Positions 1 through 12,079 are shown, counted from the stretch's first letter. The stretch: DNA of 64,000 nt from Desmodus rotundus (GCF_022682495.2 NC_071398.1:10794934-10858933); one strand, 5' to 3'. Notes: generated from the sequence alone by a model not told the origin. A program made the numbers and translations.

Positions 1-399
1 CTTAAAACAAGAGAGGAAGCTCTCCATGAGGTAGAGAGATTAATGTGTTATGGCAACAGAAATTAATTCTATACATTTGGAGTATAAAAAGCTAGAGGAC
101 AGGAGAACTTATCTGTTCCAAAGTCCAGAATTCTGTTGCTAGCATTCCTGCGAAGATACAACAAGACACATAAAAGATTTCTCATCTCCTATCCTCTGGT
201 TTCTTGACCTTATGGAAAGTATTTTGGCACCAAGGACTTGATGACAGTATTAATGGACAGTCTCCTTCTTCATGACTGTTCTGACTGTGATCATGTCTCA
301 CAGCCTGTAAGGGAATGACCACTGGCACAATGTGGGTTATTATAGCTACAGGTCAGGCCCTCACAAGTAAGGCCAGAGTCTTGTTATAAAAAGGAAATG

Positions 400-2896
400 G
401 AGTCAGAAAATGCATTTACTGGTGAATCCTACCAAACATTTAATGAAGAAGGTATACCAATTCTGTACTATCTCATTGAGAAGGAATACCTCCTAACTCA
501 TTCGATGAGGTCAGCATTCCTCTAATAGCAAAACCTGACAATGACATTAAAATAAACCAACCTACAGACTAATTTATCTCATAAACATAGATGTAAGAAA
601 TCCTCAACAAAATATTAGCAAATCAAATCCAAAAAAGCATAAGAAGAGTTAGACATCATATATTCAAAAACTAATTGCATGTACTACATCATATCAACAG
701 ATTTTTTAAAAATCACATGGTTATTTCAATACACGAAGAAAAGGTCTTTGACAAAGTCCAACACCCATTCAGGATTTAAAACTCTTAGTCAAAAGAAACT
801 TTCTCAACTTGATAGAGACTATCTACAAAAGATCTTTGTCTAACATCGCACTGAAAAGTGAGAAACTTGAAGTTTTCCCCTAAGATCAGCTACAAGACAG
901 GATGTCCCCTCTCACCACTCATTTTCAACATTGTACTTCAGATCGTTACTATTGCAATAAGACAAGAAAAGAAAAGGTATACAGTTTGGGAATGAAAACA
1001 TAAAACTGTTGTGTTTTTTTTTTTCAGATGATGTGATTGTCTATGTAGAAATTTCCAAAGAATTGACAAACCCATGTACGCACACCCATGTCCTCCTGGA
1101 GCTAACAGCAATTATAGCAAGATTGCAGAATACAAGGTCAATTGCTTTTCTACATAATGACAATTGACTTAAAATTATAAAACAGTAACTTTTACATTAG
1201 CACCCAAAGTGAAATTCTTAAGTATGAATGTAACAAAACATGCACAAAAGCTATATAAAAGCTATTGAGGAAAACTATAAACCTTTGACCAATGAAATCA
1301 AAGAATAACTAAATAAATAGAGAGATATTCCACATTCATGGGTAGGAAGATTCAATGTAGTTAAGATGTCAGTTCTTCCCAAGTTGATCTTTAGATTGAA
1401 TGCAATCAAAATCAAAATCTCAGCAAATTATTTTATGGGCTATGACAAACTAATTCCAAGTTTCATATGAAAAGATACAGGATCCAGAATAGCCAACAGC
1501 ATATTGAAGGAGAGGAAGAAATTTGGAATGCTGGCACTTCCTGACTTTAAATTTTACTGGAGAACTACAGTAATCAATACAGGGTGGATTGGTGGAAGAA
1601 CAGACAAATAGATCAAGAGAACAGAATTGAGAGTGTAGAAATAAATCCCCGTAAATACAGTCAACAGATCTGAGTCAAAGAAGCAAAAACAATGCAATGG
1701 AGTAAAGACAGCGTCTTCAGCAAATGATGCTGGACATCTACATACGAAAAGTAGATCTAAACACAGCCCTTACATCTTCACAGATACAAACAGATGCTCT
1801 CTCTTGTATGCCATCAGGGAAATGCAAATTGAAACAATGATATGCCACCATGTACCTATCAGAATGGCCAAAATCTGAAACACTGACTACACCAAATGCA
1901 GGTGAGGATGTGGAGCAACAGAAACTCTATTCGCTGCTGGCTGGAATGCAAAATAGAACTAAATACAGCCTTACAATACAATTCAGGAATCATGCTCCTT
2001 GGCATTTACCCAAAGGAGTTGAAAACTCACGGTCACATAAAACCCTGCACACAGATGTTTATTGCGGCTTTATCACAATTTCCAAAACTTGGCAACAGCA
2101 AAGGTGTCCTACTATAGGTGAATGGATAAACTGTGATATACCCAGACAATGAAGTATTATTTAGCTCTTGAAAGAAGTGAGATATTAAACCATGAAAAAA
2201 ACAAGGAGGAACCTTAAATGCATATTGCCAAGTGAGTGAAAGCAATCTGCAAAGGCTACATAGTTGCGATTCCAGCTACACGGCACTCTGGAAAATCAAA
2301 ACTATAGAGAGAGAAGATCAGCGGTTGCCAGGAGTTTGGGGGGAGTTGAGGCTGGGGGAATGAATAAGCAGAGAACAGAAGATTTTTAGGGCAGTGAAAT
2401 ACTATATATATTATAATGGTGAACATATGTCATTCATCATTCATGTGTCCAAACCTATACAGTGTATAACATTAAGAATGAACCATAAGTCCTGGCTGAG
2501 TGGCTCAGTTAGTCGGAGCATGGTCCCATGCACCAAACGGTTTCAGGCTAAATGCCCAGTCAGGGCACATACCTGGGTTCATCCCTCCTTTGGGGTGTGT
2601 GTGAAAGCAAACGATCCATGTTTCTCTCTCACATCAATGTTTCTCTCTCTCTCTCTCTCAAAATTAATAAACATATCCTTGGGTGAGGATAAGAAAAAGA
2701 ATGAACTGTAAGACAAATAATGGATTTGGAGTGGTGATTATGTTTCAGTGTGGGTTGATTCTTGGTAAAAAGTGTACCATTCTGCTGAGTGATGTTGATA
2801 ATGAAGGAAATCGTGTATGTTTTGGGGCAACAGATATGCAGGAAATCTCTGTACCTTCCTTTCAATTTCATTGTAAACCAAATACTAAACGTATTA
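400..2896 (+). mobile_element. Old LINE-1 fragment (ORF2 3' part and 3' UTR), split by a VES SINE
   Basis: The sequence follows the end of LINE-1 ORF2. It has the 'actggtgaatcctaccaaac' segment at about 419, the 'gatgatgtgattgtctatgt' segment near 1027, the 'ccagaatagccaacag' segment near 1485 and the 'gtggagcaacagaaactct' segment near 1910. After the SINE the typical L1 tail 'gtaccattctgctgagtgat' resumes at 2775 and runs to about 2890. The reverse-transcriptase frame is broken by many stops and indels, so this is a dead, ancient L1M-type copy. Boundaries are approximate. Confidence 0.8.
2490..2696 (+). mobile_element. VES SINE inserted in LINE-1
   Basis: This is a diverged bat VES SINE: a tRNA-like head ('tggctgagtggctcagttag'), a degraded B box with 'ccagtcagggcacatacctg', a CT-rich body and a tail 'cttgggtgaggat'. 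It is bracketed by a 16-base target-site duplication, 2474-2489 and 2697-2712, matching at 14 positions. The insertion splits the LINE-1 3' region and so postdates it. Confidence 0.88.
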
Positions 2897-3759
2897 AGCC
2901 AAACACATTTTTTAACTTAAAGAGAAATCATCTTTCAAAATTATTACCCAAATACAAATGTCGTTGTCCTGAGTCTTTCAAAAAAAGAAAGAAACCGAGG
3001 GATGGTCTCACATCAGTAGCAATGTGTATTGGTGTTCAGCCAGCACTTTTGGACTGGGTTATGCTGTCCTTCCTCTTGACATCACGGGCAGACCAACCAC
3101 CTGGGGGACCAACTTGTCAGGCACTCTATCAGAGTCATAGATGTCTTATATGCCATGAGTTTATGCCCATCCCTGAAACTCTTTATTTTTTAGAATTTAA
3201 ATTTCTAGGTCAAAATCAGTGGACATTCTTAATGTTTTTGATACACAGCCTTCAAATATTTTCATTAAGCACACCTATTAACACCTGCTACTCTCAGGTT
3301 TTGACCGAGTAATTCACCAAGCATGTACTAAGCCTGTCCATTCTTTTTAACACCTTTGTGGACTTGACAGGGTGAAAGCTATTTTCTCTTTTCTTTTTCC
3401 ATGAGTTCTGGCAGCCACAGAGGCCCCCTGCTTGGTTTCTCTTCAAGGAAGAACTTGCTTAAGAGTGTGGTTAGTTGGCACCTTACACCTGAAGCATCTT
3501 CAGGGTTGGTTTCAGGATTCAAGCCGAGGCTCTCCTCTTCCCAGACACAGCCGAGCAATGCCTAAGCATAGTGGGCTGGATTAAAGCCTGGCCACTGTTG
3601 TACGACATGGGACTCCTTAAAAATATCTTTGCTCCAGGGACCCCACAGGCTTGACAGGGATGCTGTTAAACCAGCACTGCACGATCCTCCTTCCTCTCCT
3701 TAACTTGCATGGGTATCAGACCTGCTCACTGTCCGATGGGCTTCCCTGCCTAACCCTGT

Positions 3760-4108
3760 TTCATGTTTGTGTCGCTCCCAAATCCACATGTTGAAACGCA
3801 AACCCCAGTGTGGTGGTATTTGGAGCTGAGGGCTTTGAGAGGTGATTAGATTAGGAGGGTGAAGCCCTTATGAAGAGTGTTAGTGCCCACTATAAAAAAA
3901 GGCCAGAGAGGGAGCTCACTCTTTCCATGAGGATACAAGGTCAGCCATCTGCAAGCCAGAGAGAGCCCTCCCTCACCTGAACTTGAATGTATTGGCACCC
4001 TGATCTCATATTCCAGCCATGAAAACTGTGAGAAATCAATTTCTGTTCTTTTTTAAGACAAGTAGTTTATGGTCTTTTGTTACAGCAGCCAGAACTGACT
4101 AATACAGC
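3760..4108 (+). mobile_element. MaLR/MLT1-type LTR fragment
   Basis: It resembles mammalian MLT1 LTRs: 'ccacatgttgaaac', 'gaggtgattagattaggagg', 'gaggatacaaggtcagccat', 'aactgtgagaaatcaatttc', ending 'cagccagaactgactaatac'. It is an old ERVL-MaLR solo LTR. No internal region was seen. The next 1 kb to about 5160 shows nothing I can assign. Confidence 0.75.
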
Positions 4109-5164
4109 GCTTTTATCTTTCAGGCATTAAGCCCCAATGAGCCACTTTTCCTCCTAACTCTGTCTGAGTCTATTCCCCACAGGACACACCTGATACACAC
4201 CTTTAGTCACTTTCCACTTGCTTACAAAATGAAAAAGCCAAATGCTCAATGGTCTTTGTGCATTTTTCTATGTTTTTTCTAATACAAACCTTTACAAACG
4301 TATTCTTAATCTGTTTCTGCATAGCACTTATGGGGAAGAACCCCCACAAAAAAACCCAGAATAATCTTCTGTAGGGTGGGCCACTTGTAGTATAGGATTC
4401 CTATGCTAGGTGAGTGTTCTAGGAATCCATCTGTATCAGTGTACCAGCTGGAGTTGTTGTGAGAGGCTGCGTTTGGCTTCAGTGATTTTTTTTTTTTTCA
4501 GACTCTTTCACAATGGGTACTTTGCAAGTGCACCCGCCCATACTACCCTGAGTGTTCAGTTGTTTTTGACCAAAAACAACATGACCCCATTGCCCCACTT
4601 TCCCGTTCACCCGATCTTTCCCTGAGAGGCATTTTTTTTGTTTGCTAGGATGAAAAAACTCCTCTATGGGAAACATTTTGCTGATGTGGAAGACATGAAA
4701 CAGAAAAAATGGCAGAAGCACTAAAAGGCATCAAAATCGATAAGTTCAAAAACTGTTTTGAGCAGTGGAAAAAAATGTCTCTATAGGTGTATTGTATCAA
4801 ATGGAGAGTACTTGGAAGGTGACTGAAGTTTAAACATGTAAGAATAAGCACACAATTTTTTATAAATAAATTCTATTTGGGGGATGTCTCCTTTCATATA
4901 TTCTCCTACACACACAGTCACACCAATCTCATTTTTTTTTAAAAGATTGCAAAGGCCTCACAGGTAGTCACTCTCAGACTCTATGGGAACAGCCGGCACT
5001 TGGCCTTCACTGGAGCACACTCAAGTGTAACTGCACCGGCACCAACACAATGCTTCTATTTCACTCCCGCACCTTTATGTTCCAGTGGAAGAACTCAGGA
5101 TGACTCTTTATTGGCTATCTAATTTAGCCTCTATTTCTTTCTGCATTGTGTCTGCTTCAGTTGA

Positions 5165-5345
5165 AAAAGTAACTCCATTCAACCAGTATTTATTGAGCAA
5201 CTACTGTGTACATTGGTCAAGTATCATTTCTCTCCGCTACAATTTTCACAACAGTACCGGAATTTACTTTCTAAACTATACATCAAATAATTTTGTATCT
5301 GTCACAGTGGGAATGATAAAACTAAGATGAAGGAATGCAGAGACA
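5165..5345 (-). mobile_element. MIR-like SINE fragment
   Basis: The stretch 'agtatttattgagcaactac' followed by a run ending in 'gggaatgataaaactaag' follows the reverse of a MIR core and tail. It is an old mammalian SINE remnant with approximate limits. Confidence 0.5.
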
Positions 5346-5584
5346 GACATTCATATGCTGGGCAAAGTGTAAATATTAATTAAGTGATGCTGACAATGCT
5401 TCACCAAGCAAATGACCACATTAAGTCAACGAGACTTAGAAGTACCAAGTCCTCTGACTTAGTGGTGGGGGGAGGTCTTGTATTATCTCTATCTCCTAGT
5501 AACTTATTTTCAAGATATGAATTATGTACATGACATCACCATGCTTCTTTTTATTTATGTTGAAAATAAAAATCTGTCTTCCAA

Positions 5585-5695
5585 AATGGATTGTGAGATC
5601 CTTGCATGATAAGATTAACCTTTGTGACTTTTTCTCCTTGTATTTAATTCAGTGCCTGGCACAGACTGAATGCAGAATGGATATGGGGTGGATTA
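5585..5695 (+). mobile_element. L2-like 3' end
   Basis: A 'ttgtgagatccttgcatg...cagtgcctggcacagactg' pattern is the classic 3' tail of LINE-2. It is short and diverged. Confidence 0.5.
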
Positions 5696-5835
5696 ATATC
5701 TGTATTATACTGGAAATGATGGAAAAAAGATCCCACTGAACAAATAGTCCAGGAGCAAAGGAGAAAATAATTCAACTCCACTTAAATAGTCAAGATGTTT
5801 CTGTTTTACAGAAGCCCCTGTATCATAATTATTGG

Positions 5836-6200
5836 CCATGAAAAGCGAAGCTGGAGAGCATGATGCTAAGTGAAATAAGCCAGGCGGTGAAAGACAAATA
5901 CCATATGATCTCCTATAAGTGGAATCTAATCAACAAAACAAACAAATGAGCAAAATAAAACCAGAGACATGGAAATAACACACTGACAGTGGCCAGAAGG
6001 GAGGGAGAGGGGAATAACAGGGGAAAGAAGGGAAAGGGTTAAGTCAAGGAACACCTTTAAAGGACCTAAGGACAAGGACAATGGTGGGTTGGGGGGGCGG
6101 TGAGGTGGGGAGGATTGAATGTGGGAGGGGGCAGGGCAGGGGGGAGTCATGGGGGGGGAAATGGGGACAGCTGTAATTGAACAACAATTTTTTTTAAAAA
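5836..6200 (+). mobile_element. LINE-1 3' end with G-rich UTR
   Basis: The sequence runs 'gatgctaagtgaaataagcc', 'taccatatgatctcctataa', an 'accagagacatggaaataac' block, then a G-rich tract (6085-6160), ending 'gacagctgtaattgaacaac' and poly-T/A. I associate this arrangement with laurasiatherian, including bat, LINE-1 3' UTRs. It is 5'-truncated and non-coding; minus-strand proline-rich frames here are artefacts of the G-rich tract. Confidence 0.75.
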
Positions 6201-6569
6201 GTGAAGTTCAAATATATCTTACAGTGGCTTTGAAAGTAAGGACCTGGCTGTGAGTTTCAATTCTGGCCCCAATTCTGTACTGTGACTTTGGCCAAGTAAT
6301 GAGACATATTCAGACTTTGTTTTTCCTGTAAAACCCAGAGCTCCGCCACTTCCCCAGCATCGTAGAGGAGCCCACATGAGATGGAATTTACAATGGACTC
6401 CTCCTTCACTGGGGAAGAACGCATAATTATGCCCCTAATTAATACATTTTAGAAGAGTTCTTTCTTGTTTCCAAATCTCAATTCGATTTTAAGCCATGAC
6501 CTATTTATGTACAAAAGCATTTTTTCTCACTTTTAAATGTATGAAGATTTTACTCTTTGAGTTAGAGAA

Positions 6570-7075
6570 AAGAGAGGCTTTAAATTTTTAATTTAATTAA
6601 TAATTGACTTCATGGTACAACATGAAAATTTATCTCAATAATGCTTAAAACTCATGAATCAAAGAGATAATATTACATGTGTATGTAGCTGTATATTAAA
6701 TTTTTCTACTTGGAAATTTGCAGACTAAACCACCAAATACAGAAGAAGAATAAACACCAAAGATATTGTTATTTATGATATTTTTTAAGTGTGCCACCAA
6801 AATGACCTATGGATTATAAAAAGTCTAACAAAATGGCTTTACTCTCTAAGTATATTATTAAAATTAAACAATAAAAAGATTTATCTTCATTTGTAAAACC
6901 TATTATTTTATAAAGTTTTGGTTTCTAGAATCTGTACCACCAGTCTCAATAATAATAATAAAACATTATCTATAATAAACAATATATTATATTAGTATAC
7001 ATAAGAACATCTTCATAAAAAAACTCTAGTGGGTAGATGTATCTGTTTTACAAAAGAGGAATCTAATAGCAAATA
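6570..7075. other. AT-rich unique intronic sequence
   Basis: This is a very AT-rich stretch with many ATTA/TAAT words and no repeat family that I recognise. No coding potential is visible. Confidence 0.4.
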
Positions 7076-7079
7076 AAGT

Positions 7080-7265
7080 GTCTATCCATTGAATTGTTAC
7101 TATGTGTCATAAACCGTATGACTGATATTTATTGCTTTATCTGATCTTGACCCTAACACTCTGAGGTAGGTTCCATGCCCACTTTACAGATATGCAGGTT
7201 GAAACTTAGAAAGATGTATAAGCCCAGCATCATTCAGCCAATGCAGAGTAACTAAATTTATTCTT
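7080..7265 (-). mobile_element. MIR SINE
   Basis: The reverse MIR core is clear: 'actctgaggtaggttccatg', 'ccactttacagatatgcagg', then 'catcattcagccaatgcaga'. It lies about 300 bases from exon 4 on its intron 4 side. Confidence 0.7.
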
Positions 7266-7566
7266 AAATGTGATATTTAAGTCTGCCTGATGTACAGGCC
7301 CCTTTTCCCCCCAGGATAAAATATGGCGGCAGGCCGTCTGTTAAATAGGTGATATTGTGCAAAGGGACTGCAATTTGTTTTAATCAGTATCAAAATGATT
7401 GTCGGGGTTGCCAAGTACCTCACATTGCACAGAAATAACACATTCAAATATTATTGATACAGGCAGTAAAGTACTTAACCGTAACATTTTATAATCCAAA
7501 TCCCAAGAAAAATGTTTCCCTGAAGCAATAACATGGTGAATAGAATTCAAAATTTAGCTCACAAAC

Positions 7567-7686
7567 CTGTTTCAGGCTCAATGGAAAAATAAGGCTGCCC
7601 TTCCAAGATGCTGTAAACCAACTTGGCACTGTTTCCGTAAACTGGGTCATCAGCATCGGTGGCTGTTACATTTGTGACAGACGTAC
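7567..7686 (-). CDS. CDH8: Cadherin-8 coding exon 4 (EC2)
   Basis: This 120-base exon continues the frame of the exon at 48719-49013. The single G left there joins GT here to give glycine, followed by [33 protein letters not shown] and SIEPET, and a final G begins the next codon. DAD within ATDADDP is the calcium-binding signature of the second cadherin repeat. NVT is a potential N-glycosylation sequon. The acceptor AG is at 7688-7687 and the donor is ACAG|GTTTGT with GT at 7566-7565. A 120-base exon with both boundaries in phase 1 matches exon 4 of type II cadherins, so skipping it would keep the reading frame. The run [20 protein letters not shown] matches cadherin-8 as I remember it, while most paralogues read DDPTYGNSA and ILQGQPYFS. 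The exon is too short for an ordinary open-frame scan and lacks an ATG start. The next exon (expected to be about 168 bases) is not visible further left and must lie beyond the window. Confidence 0.95.
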
Positions 7687-7733
7687 CTAAAAAAAAAAAA
7701 AAAGGGAGAGAGAGAGAGAGTGAGAAAGATAAT
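7687..7733 (-). other. Splice acceptor of CDH8 exon 4 with long T15/CT-repeat pyrimidine tract
   Basis: Read on the minus strand, the intron end is a nearly pure pyrimidine run. It holds TCTTTCTCAC, a CT dinucleotide repeat, CCC, then fifteen consecutive T (plus-strand A at 7689-7703), and finally the AG at 7688-7687. The tract serves as the U2AF/PTB binding region for this exon. It is a compound microsatellite, so its length is expected to vary between individuals. Confidence 0.85.
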
Positions 7734-9430
7734 AATTAACACATGATTCTTTGCCAAGAGCTAAAATTTGCTAAGCATATCATACAGAAACCCATGTGCG
7801 GGAATAAGGAAGAAAAGAAATCTTTTTAAAGATATGGAGAGAACTACTCCATCATAACTTATTCAAGTCTTTTAAAAGAAAGAGTGCTGCTGGATGGGTG
7901 TACTGTATAAAGATAGCCCTTTTAGAATCTGTATTGTTTAAGATTCCTTTGTAGTTTTCATTTTAAAGCTACTATCAGACTCACGTAGTCTTGGAGAACA
8001 CTGAAAAGGAAATATACCAAAGAAATATGAAACGCAAGCTTAATCGTATAATATAACATGTAGCACTGAAGTTTTGCAAAAGTACAACTGCATATATAAA
8101 AAAAATGGCTGCTCATAAAAGCTGTCCAGAAATATCAGAGGGATAGTGTATCCATCTTACTTCATTCCTCAGAATATAAAACGAGACTGGAACGACCGAT
8201 TCATCCATATGTTTAGGTAATGAGGCCTTATGGATAATAGAAGCAAAATCTTTTCTCTTTTTCAGATTAATTATCTATTTTTTATTCCCTCATTCAGTAG
8301 TTAAGCACATATGGTTTGCTGGATATGAAGTACATATCCTAAGACAAAATCTAGAGGCAAGAAGTGTACAGTGCGGTGGTGGGAAGGAAGTGGGGGGACG
8401 GACAGCTATGTAGGGCAATTCAGCTGAATGCGATGGCACCAGGTTTGGATCCCCGCTTTGGCCCACAGAGAGGGTGGTCGGGAGCAGCCTTCTGAGAGAC
8501 ACAGCTTTTGAGTTAAATTACTCAAGGCAGATAGAGTTTAACCAGAAGAAGGGCAGGGAAGAAATCATAAGCAATAAGTCATGTATAAGTGAAGGCCAAA
8601 TACTCTGAGAGACTGTGGGTAATTCTGGGAACTGCTGCAACCGGGGAGAATTCGGAGGAGTCTGGTGTGATAACAAGCATCATGTTCTACAAGGGCAGCG
8701 TCAACGTCTTCCTGATCCAGTAACTGTCAGACACGTGATAATTATCAAATACATATTTGCCAATGGAATGAGTGGATGGATGAATAAAATCACCTAACAA
8801 TGTCCTCAGGAATGGTAGGGAAGCATCCCAGTTGAGTTTCCTGGAAAGCAGACTCTGAGCTAGAGATTCCTTGCAGAATTCGTATTGGGGGGATCCTCTT
8901 CCAACAATATCTGGGGAAGTGAGAGGATAATATTGGGCCAAAGGGACCCTTGGGCTGTGATGCCATCACAACAAAGGCCTCAGTGGCCTCCACTGGGGAC
9001 TCTAGAGCTGGGATGCCATTGAGGAAATGAGGTGAGATTTCTAGAACCCACCCTGGGAAGGGAGCCTTGACCATGGGCCAGGCAGCTGTCCTCAGCTGAG
9101 GGACAAGCAGCCCTGGGCCACCTATATGAACACTCCTAGCAACGAAGGCGAGAGTGTTTCTCCGCTGCAGGAAGTCAGTGGCGGATCTGAGCAGCTACTT
9201 CTGTGTTTACTGAAATAAGGAAGAGCTTTTTCAAGATCTTGCCAGTCAAAATCTTTGACGCATTTTCAATTATGGATGCTACACTGAAATGCGTAACGAT
9301 AATACTTTCTGAGCAGTTGATAGGTCTGTACCTCTGAAATTTCTACTCAGAATAATGATTCACAGGTTCTATAAAACCTATAGTTAGAAGTAACACACAC
9401 TGGATGTCACTCCACCAGACACTGAGAACC
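7734..9430. other. Intronic sequence without recognised genes
   Basis: This is intron 3 sequence next to exon 4. Short open frames in several phases have no recognisable domain. No clear repeat was identified, although weak MIR-like words occur near 8400. Confidence 0.4.
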
Positions 9431-9439
9431 ACATTATAA

Positions 9440-10085
9440 AAACAAAGTCCCATAAGACTGTCAGCTGATTTCTCAAAAGAGACCTTACAGGCAAGAAGGG
9501 GCTGGAAAGAAGTATTCCAAGTCATGAAAGGCAAGGACCTACATCCAAGATTACTGTATCCAGCAAAGCTATCATTTAGAATGGAAGGGCAGATAAAGTG
9601 CTTCTCAGATAAGGTCAAGTTAAAGGAGTTCATCATCACCAAGCCCTTATTACATGAAATGTTAAAGGGATTTATCTAAGAAAAAGAAGATAAAAAATAT
9701 GAACAGTAAGAATGACAGCAAACTCACAGTTATTAACAACCACACCTAAAACCAAAACAAAAGCAAAGTAAGCAAACAACTAGAACAGGAACAGAACCAC
9801 AGAAATGGAGATCACATGGAGGGTTATCACTAGGGGAGTGGGAGGGGGAGAGAGGGGGGAAGGTACAGAGAATAAGTAGCATAAATGGTAGGTAGAAAAT
9901 AGACAGGGGGAGGGTAAGAATAGTATAGGAAATGTAGAAGCCAAAGAACTTATATGTATGACCCATGGACATGAACTATAGAGGGGGAATGTGGGAGGGA
10001 GGGGGTGGGCAGGATGGAGTGAAGTGAAGGGGGGGAAATGGGACAACTGTAATAGCATAATCAATAAATATATTTTTTAAAAAAG
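9440..10085 (+). mobile_element. LINE-1/HAL1-like element with G-rich 3' end
   Basis: It starts with the 'gaccttacaggcaagaaggg ... ccaagattactgtatccagc' block that I recall from HAL1/L1-related mammalian retroelements. It then passes into a purine/G-rich 3' region (9830-10035) and ends 'gggacaactgtaatagcata' followed by 'atcaataaatatatttttta'. The last 150 bases resemble the 3' end at 5836-6200. The 5' portion has no intact frame. The limits and exact family are uncertain. Confidence 0.65.
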
Positions 10086-10589
10086 TCGAGACTCACATTC
10101 ACAAGTAGCTCATCAACTAGCTGGGGAAAGTAAGCGTGTGAAACTACAATATGGGTAGTTATTTGAATGCTCTGTGGGGTGGCAGAGAACTGGAGCAAGA
10201 AACTTTCCTGGTGAGAGGAGCATAGCGAGATAAAAGTCCCCAAATAATTTCTTAAGAGGAAAGATGACTGGAAAAGTCAGCCATCAAAGCTAAGGTTGGA
10301 GATGCAAGCTGGGAATGTTACACAGGGGCCATTTGAAGGCTGAGATGGGGAGGACATTTCCTCTGGAGCTCACTCCTACAAGGTGGGCCTCTCTCTCTTC
10401 GTGCTCCCAGACTCGACTGGAGGCAGAGTTATCGACGATTAGCGATCACACTAGTTAGGAGGTTATGGCCGCTGTCCAGATAAGAGGTGATAAAACCTCA
10501 ACACCGGGGAATGATGACAAAGATGGACTTCAGTGTGAACACTCTTGTTCTGGCCCTTGCACTAAGTGTACGTAAAATGTTCAATGGGG

Positions 10590-10672
10590 GGTAGACTGAG
10601 TGAGGGGTATAAGGGAACTATTCTTGCAACTTTTCTCTGAATCTAAAATTAGTTCCCAAAAGGTTCAAGAAT
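10590..10672 (+). mobile_element. LINE-1 3' tail fragment
   Basis: The 'aagggaactattcttgcaac ttttctctgaatctaaaatta' pattern matches the terminal part of old L1 3' UTRs. The sequence from 10090 to 10590 is otherwise unassigned. Confidence 0.5.
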
Positions 10673-11245
10673 GAATTCAAGAGCCACTGAAAGAGCCGAC
10701 AGAGGTCAGAGCCGGATGAGAAGGGGGAGCCCTTCCATGTAGAAGGACATGCCCCAAATTTTTGTTTTGCTGTGTTTGGTTGTGTGTTTTCTCTGATTTT
10801 CTTTTTGAGGAGAAATGTTTTCCTCCACTATGAAGCAACACATTATCAGAAAAATAAAGTCAAGTTTTATTCTATGACATGAAATTAATGAGTGTGAACA
10901 CTCAGTTCCAATCACAGCCTGAGCACTGGAAAAAGAGGATGGAAGAGATAGTTAAACACCCCTGTCGTCACCAGAATTACATTCTAGTGCGTGAGGGTTA
11001 AACACAGTAATGCGTGTAGGGACCTAGACATTACCACGGGCTAAGTCTGGGAGTGGCAACTCTGCCTCCTTATCAGAATCCAGCTTTGAACAATACTTAG
11101 GTCCCCGTGGTCCCTTTCAGATCTATGGGATGGCGAGATGAAGATGATGGTGGAGGATTTTCAAAAATCTTCTCAGGCAATTTTGATACAAAGCTATAGT
11201 TCCAAACAATTATACTGTGCACCAGACTGTTTGAAAATTAACTTA

Positions 11246-11463
11246 AGCCCTGGTCGGGTGGCTCAGTTGGTTGGCATGTTGTGTTGTCTGGATACCACAG
11301 GGTCGTGGGTTTGATTCCCGGTCAGGGCACATATGGGAGGCAACAGATCAGTGTTTCTCTCTCACATCAGTGTCTCTCTCTTTCTTTCTCTTCTTTCTCT
11401 CTCTCTCTTCTCCCCATCCCTCTCTCAAATCAACAAAACATACTCTCAGGTGAGGATTAAAAA
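11246..11463 (+). mobile_element. VES SINE
   Basis: It has the A box 'gtggctcagttggttggcat', the B box 'gggtttgattcccggtcagg', a CT-rich body and the tail 'ctctcaggtgaggattaaaa'. Flanking 'aaaattaac' and 'aaaatttaac' give an approximate target-site duplication. The relatively intact tRNA-like head suggests a fairly young copy. Confidence 0.9.
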
Positions 11464-11869
11464 TTTAACGTCACTCTTTGCCATAGAAACATTAATTTCT
11501 ATTGTGGTTACTATGAAGAAGTCTTACTCAGATGGGCATGTAAAGTCATTTTTCGATCATTCCTACTGCGTCAAGAACCATGGAGACTATTTCCTGTCAA
11601 ATGGAAGTTGGGGACATTTCCTCGGGAGTCTACCCCCACAAGACTGATCATCATCATATGTATTTCTGTTGACTGTTGTAACTGGATGCTATCTCGTAAT
11701 GAGAGGCATCCCGTGGTCACATTAGCGAACACTGGAGCAGGAGTGAGGAGACGAATCTCCATCGTTTGCATGCTCTGTGGTTCAGTTTTCTTCAAACGCA
11801 AAGACGGCAATTTTTATTCTGCAAATCTCAAAGATTTGCATGAGGATCAAATGAGAAAATATTAAGCGG

Positions 11870-12072
11870 AGGAAACTGGCTGAGAAGGTAAATTTAGAGT
11901 CAAACTGTCTGAACCAGATCATTTGCTTTATATTACATTCCCAACTTTTGCTAATTCTGCATCCTGAGCCAAGTAACAAAGCATTACCAAGCTTCAGTTC
12001 CTTAATCTGCAAAAAAAGGAAGATGATAGTAATTGTTACATCCCAGGCTTGTTGAGATAATTAAATGCAATA
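11870..12072 (+). mobile_element. MIR SINE
   Basis: It follows the forward MIR order: 'tagagtcaaactgtctgaac', 'cagttccttaatctgcaaaa', 'ggcttgttgagataattaaa'. It is an ancient mammalian SINE. Confidence 0.7.
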
Positions 12073-12079
12073 ATTTATG

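Larger units (their letters stand above)
1..7566 (-). other. CDH8: CDH8 intron 4 (partial, 5' part)
   Basis: This is sequence downstream (in gene orientation) of exon 4, starting GTTTGT and running off the left edge. I looked for the next cadherin exon (expected to encode IKTALPNMDRE-like and DVNDNPP-like residues) and did not find it. Bases 1-380 and about 2900-3740 show nothing I can assign. Confidence 0.8.

Noticed and set aside
2683..3312. 209-codon open frame on the plus strand
   Set aside because: It starts in the tail of a VES SINE and runs through LINE-1 3' UTR into non-coding sequence; no domain, no splice context and no retrocopy signature.
5926..6150. Proline-rich minus-strand frame
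   Set aside because: It is antisense to the G-rich 3' UTR of a LINE-1.
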